Below are positions 1 to 5,027 of a DNA stretch of 5,763 nucleotides, piece by piece. The stretch is from assembly GCA_022571535.1 (NCBI GenBank), contig JACZXR010000174.1, positions 1 through 5,763 of the forward strand, read 5' to 3'. The stretch is from Deltaproteobacteria bacterium. Its GTDB lineage: Bacteria; Desulfobacterota; Binatia; UBA9968; CAXXLF01. Positions within the stretch are counted from its first letter, which is position 1; the number at the start of each line of letters is the position of its first letter. The notes beneath the pieces were generated by a model that was not told where the DNA came from, ran no database searches, and saw only the letters and a list, made by a program, of their open reading frames with translations. A program made the translations under genes and the position numbers.

Positions 1-1205
1 CCCTCTTTATCCATGTCGACAATCGTAATGTCCCCATCGGACCCTAGTCTCAGTGCCCCTTTCTTGGGATAGATCTGCCACACCTTAGCCGGGTTTTCCG
101 AGGTAAGCTTGACGTACTGCTTCAGACTTATCCTGCCCTTATTGACCTCTGTCAGGATCAACGAAGGTCCCGTTTCCACTCCACAAAAGCCGGATATACA
201 GTCCCAGATTGCCGGCTTCAACAGCTTGCCGTAAATATCTGACCCTTTTTCCTCCAGCGTGTGTGGGGAGTGATCGGTTGCGATCATGTCCACATAACCG
301 TTCCGGAGGCCGTCCCACAGGACTTCGCCGTGGTCTCTACTCCGAACCGGAGGATTCATCTTCAGGAGAGAACCCACCTTTTCCATATCCTTGTACTCAC
401 GGAGGAGGTAGTGAGGTCCGGTCTCGGCAGTTATCCTCATTCCTCGCGCCTTGGCATCCCGCACCATCCAGGCTGCTTCCTTGGAGCTCATGTGTAAAAC
501 ATGGAGCTTGGTGCCAAAGGTCTCAGCAAAAAAGATAGCATGGGCAACTGACTCAGCTTCGCAGATGCTCGGGCGAGAGGATTCCCAGTAGATTGGATCA
601 TTTTTGCCTTCAGCCTTCAGTTTGTTCAGGTGGTGGTACATGATCTGTCGGTTTTCTGCGTGGATGCATAGTGGCAGCTTGGATTCGGTGATGTTCCTGA
701 AGGCATCCGTGCACACCCCGTCATCGGGGAAGGGGAGGTTGCCGATCGTCTCGCCGAAGAAAATCTTGTAGCCAACGGCGCCGACCTTTGCCATGGGAAT
801 AATCTGATCCGCATTGGTTTGGACCACGACGCCCAAAACACTGAAATCGACAAGGGAATTTTTCTCAGCTAGTCGTTGTTTTTCTTGAACATGTTCCGGA
901 CCCGTTACAGGGGGAATCGTGTTGGGCATGTCCACAACAAACGCCACCCCACAACACACGGCTGCGGTTGATCCTGTGCCGAAGTCTTCTTTGTGAGTAA
1001 GTCCGGGCTCCCTAAAATGGACGTGTCCGTCGATGATCCCCGGAAGGATATGCTTTCCCTTTGCATCTATCTCTTCCTTTCCCTTGGGTAGGGTGTCGTC
1101 CGTGCCAATACACACAAATTTTTCATCCTTGATGGCGACACCACCCTTGAATTCTTCCTCGGGCGTCACAACCCACCCGTTTTTAATGACTAGATCTACA
1201 CTCAT
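1..1205 (-). CDS. Dihydroorotase/hydantoinase-family cyclic amidohydrolase (3'-truncated by window edge)
   Basis: This is a metal-dependent hydrolase of the amidohydrolase superfamily, which opens cyclic amides such as dihydroorotate, hydantoins or allantoin. The 401 codons in the window begin MSVDLVIKNG and are open to the left edge, so the C-terminal end (expected to be a few dozen residues) is missing. Visible motifs in order are: the HxH metal site in DGHVHFREPG (H61, H63) with R65; DMPNT (N95); GYKIFF, with K147 placed as the carboxylated bridging lysine; IHAEN (H182); HVLHMSS (H238); KMNPPVR (from about 282); and IATDHSPHT (D311, H315). The full binuclear metal set therefore looks intact. 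R65, N95 and H315 resemble class I dihydroorotases, while K147 resembles hydantoinases and allantoinases, so the substrate is uncertain. A good Shine-Dalgarno supports the ATG start. It lies 99 nt downstream of the GntR gene on the same strand, suggesting cotranscription. Family is sure; exact reaction is not. Confidence 0.93.
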   Translation of the reverse strand, partial: MSVDLVIKNGWVVTPEEEFKGGVAIKDEKFVCIGTDDTLPKGKEEIDAKGKHILPGIIDGHVHFREPGLTHKEDFGTGSTAAVCCGVAFVVDMPNTIPPVTGPEHVQEKQRLAEKNSLVDFSVLGVVVQTNADQIIPMAKVGAVGYKIFFGETIGNLPFPDDGVCTDAFRNITESKLPLCIHAENRQIMYHHLNKLKAEGKNDPIYWESSRPSICEAESVAHAIFFAETFGTKLHVLHMSSKEAAWMVRDAKARGMRITAETGPHYLLREYKDMEKVGSLLKMNPPVRSRDHGEVLWDGLRNGYVDMIATDHSPHTLEEKGSDIYGKLLKPAIWDCISGFCGVETGPSLILTEVNKGRISLKQYVKLTSENPAKVWQIYPKKGALRLGSDGDITIVDMDKE

Positions 1206-1210
1206 CGTTG

Positions 1211-1216
1211 CTCCTT
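1211..1216 (-). promoter_or_regulatory. Ribosome binding site of the amidohydrolase gene
   Basis: On the minus strand this reads AAGGAG, 5 nt before the ATG at 1205. It fixes the amidohydrolase start and is the clearest translation signal on the left arm. Confidence 0.8.
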
Positions 1217-1239
1217 TCTTTGCTATATCGCCAAATATT

Positions 1240-1307
1240 TAAAAGTCGATCAACATTGGCAGTGGTGGAGGTCCATTGATGGTAAACGATTTAGCATCGA
1301 CTATTTA
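1240..1307 (-). repeat. Inverted repeat straddling the regulator stop codon
   Basis: AGTCGAT at 1244-1250 is the exact reverse complement of ATCGACT at 1296-1302. The pairing extends by four more bases (1240-1243 with 1304-1307) if A1303 is bulged. This gives an 11-bp stem around a 45-nt loop. The outer arm includes the TAA stop of the GntR gene (1305-1307), and the inner side ends 35 nt before the amidohydrolase ATG. There is no U-tract, so it is not a standard intrinsic terminator. It could be a transcript processing or attenuation structure, an operator, or chance. Confidence 0.35.
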
Positions 1308-2003
1308 GTAAATTTCGGTCATCTGATCAATGACCTGTGACTTGCGGAACTCCTGTCTCTGCCGCAAGTCCATAAGCACGTTCCTTTTCCCATCATGGAT
1401 GTGCTTACGGATTATTTTAACCGCCTCACTCACATGTCGCCTGCGCATGGCGTCTACGAGACTCAAGTGCTCCTGGTGTGCACTGACTCCCCGGGCAAGG
1501 TCGTAGAGGCTGTCGGTCTTTCTCTTAAGGATGATTCGCTCAAAGACCTGGACCAGGTTTTTTTTAATCGTTTTGTTACCGGCGATCTCGGCTATCTCAA
1601 GGTGGATGTCTCGGTCGTAGATTAGCCGTTCCCGGGTAAATCGCCTTTGGGTATCATGGCCATAGAGGTCAATTTTTTGCCCCAGCCTCTCCAGGCTCTC
1701 GTCACTGATTTTCAGGATTGCCTTTTCGACGCAAAAGACTTCCAGGCATTCCCTTAATTCGTATAGCTCCTCAGCCTCCTGCATGCCGATCACTTTACAG
1801 ACAAAACCCCGGTTGGGGAGCAGGTTTACGTATCCTTCCTGGACAAGGCGGCTAAGTGCCTCACGAACGGGAGTTCTACTTACTCCAAGACGGTCGCTGA
1901 GGTCCTGGTGATGGAGCTTTTGACCTGGCATGATTTCATTACGCAAAATAAGGCTTTTAATCTCGTGGTAGACGCGGCCAGAGAGATTTTCGTTGCCTTT
2001 CAT
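1305..2003 (-). CDS. GntR-family transcriptional regulator, FCD (FadR-like) subfamily
   Basis: This is a DNA-binding repressor or activator that usually responds to a small carboxylic acid or catabolic intermediate. With the ATG at 2003 it has 232 residues, a normal length for the family. Residues 7-70 form the winged helix-turn-helix, with the hallmark VSRTPVREAL at 41-50. Residues from about 76 to 215 form the all-helical FCD ligand domain, whose likely metal ligands are D130 and H134 (DRDIH), H179 (AHQEH) and H201. The reading frame continues upstream to a TTG at 2072 (255 residues). That start is disfavoured because it coincides with the transcription start predicted from the promoter at 2078-2106, and because the extra 23 residues precede the usual GntR N-terminus. 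No strong Shine-Dalgarno precedes the ATG, so the start remains somewhat open. The gene is divergent from the ABC ATPase gene and upstream of the amidohydrolase gene; it probably controls one or both and itself. Confidence 0.93.
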   Translation of the reverse strand: MKGNENLSGRVYHEIKSLILRNEIMPGQKLHHQDLSDRLGVSRTPVREALSRLVQEGYVNLLPNRGFVCKVIGMQEAEELYELRECLEVFCVEKAILKISDESLERLGQKIDLYGHDTQRRFTRERLIYDRDIHLEIAEIAGNKTIKKNLVQVFERIILKRKTDSLYDLARGVSAHQEHLSLVDAMRRRHVSEAVKIIRKHIHDGKRNVLMDLRQRQEFRKSQVIDQMTEIY

Positions 2004-2054
2004 CTTGCTAATTCTGGTTCCCCCGAGGAGGAGACCCTTTGCGATGGATTTATC

Positions 2055-2073
2055 ATGCAAAACTTTATGCAAA
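2055..2073. repeat. Direct repeat ATGCAAA x2 at the predicted transcription start of the regulator
   Basis: ATGCAAA occurs at 2055-2061 and again at 2067-2073, 12 bp apart, just downstream of the -10 element. A repeat at this distance lies on one face of the helix roughly one turn apart and overlaps the expected start of transcription, a position suited to an autorepression operator. Binding by the GntR protein is inference only; the pair is short and could be chance. Confidence 0.3.
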
Positions 2074-2077
2074 GCGA

Positions 2078-2106
2078 AATCTATCGGATCTTTATCCCTT
2101 TGTCAA
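2078..2106 (-). promoter_or_regulatory. Sigma-70-type promoter of the GntR regulator (and probably the amidohydrolase)
   Basis: Read on the minus strand, a perfect TTGACA (-35, 2106 to 2101) is followed by exactly 17 nt and then TAGATT (-10, 2083 to 2078, four of six consensus positions). The transcription start is expected near 2071, giving a leader of about 68 nt to the ATG at 2003. This placement argues against the upstream TTG at 2072 as the start codon. Confidence 0.6.
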
Positions 2107-2151
2107 TATTGGCTTTTTAGGTGTGAAATGCTAGAAGGGGCTATGAAAAAG

Positions 2152-2201
2152 CAACCAGCTGTGATAAAGGGCAAACTCAATTCATTATAGCAGTTGGGTT
2201 G
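2152..2201 (+). other. Imperfect inverted repeat (possible hairpin) in the divergent intergenic region
   Basis: CAACCAGCTG at 2152-2161 can pair with CAGTTGGGTTG at 2191-2201: ten base pairs including one G-U, with one bulged G, around a 29-nt loop. It lies between the two divergent start regions, 73 nt before the ABC ATPase gene. No run of T follows, so it is not an intrinsic terminator. A leader-RNA structure or a protein-binding site are both possible; the support is the pairing alone. Confidence 0.3.
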
Positions 2202-2264
2202 TAGGAAATGGGGTAATAGCTTCAGTACAATTAAAGCCTGCTGTGTGATTTAGGGAACAAATTC
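2158..2264 (+). repeat. Imperfect direct repeat (about 25 bp) upstream of the ABC ATPase gene
   Basis: The stretch 2158-2183 (beginning GCTGTGATAAAGGG and ending AATTC) resembles 2240-2264 (beginning GCTGTGTGATTTAGGG and ending AATTC). They align with a few small gaps and share GCTGTG, AT, AGGG and AATTC in order, about 82 bp apart. The second copy ends at the Shine-Dalgarno of the ABC gene. They may be two binding sites for one regulator or a decayed duplication. Confidence 0.3.
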
Positions 2265-2270
2265 AGGAGG
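2265..2270 (+). promoter_or_regulatory. Ribosome binding site of the ABC ATPase gene
   Basis: A consensus AGGAGG lies 4 nt before the ATG at 2275, which is a strong site and fixes the start of the ATPase. Confidence 0.85.
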
Positions 2271-2274
2271 TCCG

Positions 2275-3423
2275 ATGGCAGACAAGACTTTCATGGTACA
2301 GATCCAGGGCTTGGAGAAGTATTTTGGTGAGGATAAGGATAGGGTCCATGTGCTGAAGGGCATCTCTCTAGATGTTCCAGAGGGATCTCTCTATACGTTC
2401 CTAGGTCCCAGTGGATGTGGTAAAACCACAACCCTGAGGTGCGTTGCTGGTCTCGAGAGACCGGACGGGGGAGAGATTAGTATAAGCGAAAAGAAAGTCT
2501 ACAGCGCCGCGCAGAGGGCCTATGTTCCCCCGAACCATCGCCCCATAGGAATGGTTTTCCAGTCCTACGCCATTTGGCCCCACATGACCGTGTTTGAGAA
2601 CGTGGCGTATCCACTGACCATCCAGCGTCTACCCAAGACAGCGATCAAGAAGAAAGTGGTAGAGGTGCTGAAAGTTGTGGGCCTGCACGGTTTGGAAGAT
2701 CGACCCGCGCCTAAGCTCTCCGGCGGTCAGCAGCAACGGGTCGCTTTTGCCCGGGCGCTAATCAACGAGCCCAAAGTCTTGCTCCTGGATGAACCTCTGA
2801 GCAACCTCGATGCCAAGCTTAGGGAACAGATGCGTTTTGAGATCAAGGCACTACAAAGGAGGGTCAACATCACGACTATCTATGTGACCCATGATCAGAG
2901 TGAAGCGCTTGCCATCTCAGATCAGATTGCCGTCATGCACGAGGGAAAGCTGATCGAAGTTGGCTCTCCACACCAACTCTATTCTCGACCCAAGAGGAGG
3001 TTTACCGCCACGTTCTTGGGGCTGACCAATCTCATCGAGGGCCGAGTGCTCGAACTAGGAGGAAACTCTAATCCTGGTCGGTTGGAGACCAATCAAGGGA
3101 TTCTCTCTTTTGTTCCCGCCACGCGCCTGGAGAAGGGCCAGGCGGTCGTTATATCGATCCGCCCAGAGCACATCCAGGTCCATAAGGAGAAACCTCAAGG
3201 GCTTGACAATCTAGTAGAAGGGACCGTTAAGGACGCAGTTTTTATGGGAGATGCCTTCCACTGTCATATCGTTGTCCAAGATCAATTGCTGCGTGTCCAT
3301 ACTCATCCTTTCAATCCAATGACCCCCGGGGAGAAAATTTACCTTCACCTGGACCCACAGAGTTGCAACGGTCTCCCCGCTGGAGATACGGAGGGGATTG
3401 AGGAGTCGAACTTGGGGGTGTGA
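2275..3423 (+). CDS. ABC importer ATP-binding protein, MalK/PotA/FbpC type
   Basis: This is the cytoplasmic ATPase subunit that would power a binding-protein-dependent importer at the inner membrane. It has 382 residues, typical for this group. The nucleotide-binding domain (about 8-245) has every expected motif: Walker A GPSGCGKTT (44-52), Q-loop Q96 in MVFQSYAIWPHMTVFENV, signature LSGGQ (148-152), Walker B VLLLDE (168-173), D-loop SNLD (176-179) and switch histidine H206 in THD. A C-terminal TOBE-type domain follows (about 250-360), including RPEH at 296-299. The wording of the Q-loop region is common in ATPases for iron(III), polyamines, phosphonates and related solutes, so the substrate cannot be read off. 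No permease or binding-protein gene adjoins it: a regulator lies divergently upstream and a UbiD-family gene follows 116 nt downstream. Its membrane partners must lie outside the window or be shared with another system. Confidence 0.95.
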   Translation: MADKTFMVQIQGLEKYFGEDKDRVHVLKGISLDVPEGSLYTFLGPSGCGKTTTLRCVAGLERPDGGEISISEKKVYSAAQRAYVPPNHRPIGMVFQSYAIWPHMTVFENVAYPLTIQRLPKTAIKKKVVEVLKVVGLHGLEDRPAPKLSGGQQQRVAFARALINEPKVLLLDEPLSNLDAKLREQMRFEIKALQRRVNITTIYVTHDQSEALAISDQIAVMHEGKLIEVGSPHQLYSRPKRRFTATFLGLTNLIEGRVLELGGNSNPGRLETNQGILSFVPATRLEKGQAVVISIRPEHIQVHKEKPQGLDNLVEGTVKDAVFMGDAFHCHIVVQDQLLRVHTHPFNPMTPGEKIYLHLDPQSCNGLPAGDTEGIEESNLGV

Positions 3424-3441
3424 ATTCGTTAATGGTGTAAT
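3412..3441 (+). promoter_or_regulatory. Weak candidate promoter before the UbiD-family gene
   Basis: TGTAAT (3436-3441, five of six -10 positions) is preceded at 18 nt by TTGGGG (3412-3417, only the TTG matches consensus). The -35 lies in the end of the ABC ATPase gene. The 116-nt gap leaves room for independent transcription, but read-through from the ATPase gene is equally possible because no terminator hairpin is visible in the gap. Confidence 0.22.
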
Positions 3442-3480
3442 CGCTATTCTTCTAATGGGTAAGATCGGGTAGACAAAGAG

Positions 3481-3518
3481 ACGAATTATCGAATGTACGA
3501 ATTAGAAGTGACGAATAA
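3481..3518 (+). repeat. Degenerate ACGAATTA repeat cluster upstream of the UbiD-family gene
   Basis: ACGAATTA occurs at 3481-3488 and 3497-3504, with TCGAATGT filling the 8 bases between them, so three 8-mers sit in tandem. ACGAATAA follows at 3511-3518. The core CGAAT therefore begins at 3482, 3490, 3498 and 3512. An inverted copy, AATTCGT, lies at 3423-3429 right at the ATPase stop codon. The block ends ten bases before the Shine-Dalgarno of the UbiD-family gene. It may be an operator array, an AT-rich leader, or an intergenic repeat family. Confidence 0.55.
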
Positions 3519-3527
3519 TGATTAGAG

Positions 3528-3532
3528 AGGAG
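3528..3532 (+). promoter_or_regulatory. Ribosome binding site of the UbiD-family gene
   Basis: AGGAG with a 7-nt A/T-only spacer (ATATTTA) precedes the ATG at 3540. It supports this start and gives the protein a helical N-terminal lead-in before the conserved domain. Confidence 0.8.
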
Positions 3533-3539
3533 ATATTTA

Positions 3540-5027
3540 ATGGCTGCGTTGGAAGTACAAAAATTCGCTGAAAAAGAAGTCAAGGCAGGGAAGGCACCGG
3601 CATACAGGGGTCTCCGTGAGTGGTTGGATATCGTCGATAGCCTGGGCGAGCTCAAGAAAATCGATGGTGTCGACTGGAATCTGGAGATGGGAACCCTCGC
3701 AGAACTGATTGCCCGGGAAAGCAAGGGATCAGTGCCTGCTGTCCTCTTCGATAAGATCAAAGGCTACCCGGCAGGTTACCGGGTTCTCTTTGCTCAGAAC
3801 GCCTCTTTTAAGAGAATGGCCCTTAACCTCGGGTTGCCACTCGATCAGACGGGCCTAGACCTGGTGCGTTCCTTTCGCCAAAAGCTAGCTGCCCATAAGC
3901 CGATCCCCCACGAGGTCGTGAAGAATGGTCCGATTTTAGAAAACGTTCTCTCAGGGAAGGATATCAACCTGCTCAAGTTCCCCGTGCCATTTATCCACGA
4001 GCTGGACGGGGGACGCTATATCGGTACGGGTTGTCTTGTGATTACAAAGGACCCAGAAGAGGGATGGGTTAATTTTGGAAGCTACAGAGGGATGGTCCAC
4101 GATGAGAAGAGTATGGGGCTGTATATCTCTCCAGGAAAGCATGGCCGGATCCAACGTCAGAAATGGTTTGATATGGGGAAGCCGTGTCCAGTGATCATTT
4201 CTGTAGGTCAGGACCCGGTCCTCTTCATGGTCTCGGGAAACGAAGTGGATTATGGAGTTTCGGAATTCGACTACGCTGGTGGGCTGAAGGGAAGCCCCAT
4301 TCCAGTAATTCTAGGAAAGGCCACAGGACTTCCCTTTCCTGCAGATTCAGAGATCGTCATTGAAGGCTTCATGCATCCGGGGGATGTAATGAAAGAGGGC
4401 CCGTTCGGTGAGTGGACCGGATACTATGCGAGCTCAACACGACCCGAGCCGGTGGTGCGCGTGGAGCATATCTACCACCGGAACAATCCGATCCTTTGCG
4501 CTGCAAGGCCGGGGAGACCACCCACGGACTACTCTCTGGCCAAGTGCTTTGTCAAATCGGCTCTCATCTGGGATCAGGTGGAAAAGGCCGGCGTGCCAGA
4601 TGTGAAAGGAGTGTGGTGTAACGAGGCGGGTGGGGGCAGGCTCTTGAATATCATCTCTATCAAGCAGCGCTATCCGGGTCACGCTCGACAGGCTGCCCTG
4701 GTCGCTTCTCAGGTCCACGCTGGCGCCTACCTCGGGCGCTACGTCATCGTGGTCGATGATGACATTGATCCGACCAATACCTTTGATGTCCTCTGGGCCC
4801 TAACGACCCGTTCGGATCCGGTAGAATCAATCGATATCCTTCGCCGTTGCTGGAGTGGCCCCCTTGATCCGCGCATCCAGCCGGGGAAAAAGGGTTTGAA
4901 CTCCCGGGCGATCATCGATGCGTGCCGCCCCTTTGAGTGGTTGAAAGACTTTCCTCCTGTGGCGGAATCGAGCCCTGAGCTCAAGAAGAAGGTTTATGAG
5001 AAGTGGAGGAACGTGCTTGAGGGATAG
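3540..5027 (+). CDS. UbiD-family (prenylated-FMN-dependent) decarboxylase
   Basis: UbiD enzymes reversibly decarboxylate aromatic, heteroaromatic or unsaturated acids using prenylated FMN made by UbiX. This protein has 495 residues, the usual length. By comparison with Fdc1/UbiD, the expected cofactor and metal residues are present: N178 and R183 in VNFGSYRGMVHD, H201 in PGKHGR, and E242 in SEFDYAGGL. The catalytic acid pair lies in EGPFGE (E286 and E291), followed by WTGYY. R183-E286-E291 form the family's catalytic triad, so the enzyme should be active. The C-terminal part contains VVDDDIDPTNTFDVLWALTT (404-423), also typical. No ubiX gene is in the window, so the cofactor must be supplied from elsewhere. 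Substrate cannot be told: ubiquinone-precursor, phenolic acid and heteroaromatic acid decarboxylases share these motifs. The context of an importer ATPase, an FCD regulator and an amidohydrolase favours catabolism over quinone synthesis, by inference. Confidence 0.95.
   Translation: MAALEVQKFAEKEVKAGKAPAYRGLREWLDIVDSLGELKKIDGVDWNLEMGTLAELIARESKGSVPAVLFDKIKGYPAGYRVLFAQNASFKRMALNLGLPLDQTGLDLVRSFRQKLAAHKPIPHEVVKNGPILENVLSGKDINLLKFPVPFIHELDGGRYIGTGCLVITKDPEEGWVNFGSYRGMVHDEKSMGLYISPGKHGRIQRQKWFDMGKPCPVIISVGQDPVLFMVSGNEVDYGVSEFDYAGGLKGSPIPVILGKATGLPFPADSEIVIEGFMHPGDVMKEGPFGEWTGYYASSTRPEPVVRVEHIYHRNNPILCAARPGRPPTDYSLAKCFVKSALIWDQVEKAGVPDVKGVWCNEAGGGRLLNIISIKQRYPGHARQAALVASQVHAGAYLGRYVIVVDDDIDPTNTFDVLWALTTRSDPVESIDILRRCWSGPLDPRIQPGKKGLNSRAIIDACRPFEWLKDFPPVAESSPELKKKVYEKWRNVLEG

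Noticed and set aside
626..853. Minus-strand 75-codon open frame inside the amidohydrolase region
   Set aside because: It is in a different frame from the amidohydrolase, which reads uninterrupted with all family motifs through this stretch.
1395..1625. Plus-strand 76-codon open frame opposite the GntR gene, with fairly ordinary-looking protein sequence
   Set aside because: It lies wholly antisense to the FCD domain, has no convincing ribosome site and shows no recognisable motif.
2143..2190. A 15-codon open frame (starting MKKQPAVIKG) upstream of the ABC ATPase gene, with AAGGGG just before its ATG
   Set aside because: The spacing of the purine run to the ATG is only about 2 nt, there is no regulatory codon pattern such as a run of one amino acid, and nothing shows that it is translated.
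2199..2231. Possible plus-strand promoter for the ABC ATPase gene: TACAAT at 2226-2231
   Set aside because: The -10-like hexamer is good, but no -35-like hexamer lies 16-18 nt upstream; the nearest, TTGTAG at 2199, is 21 nt away.
3452..3760. Minus-strand 102-codon open frame spanning the gap and the start of the UbiD-family gene
   Set aside because: It is antisense to well-supported coding sequence, Ser-rich and low in information, with no motif; part of it merely translates the ACGAATTA repeats.
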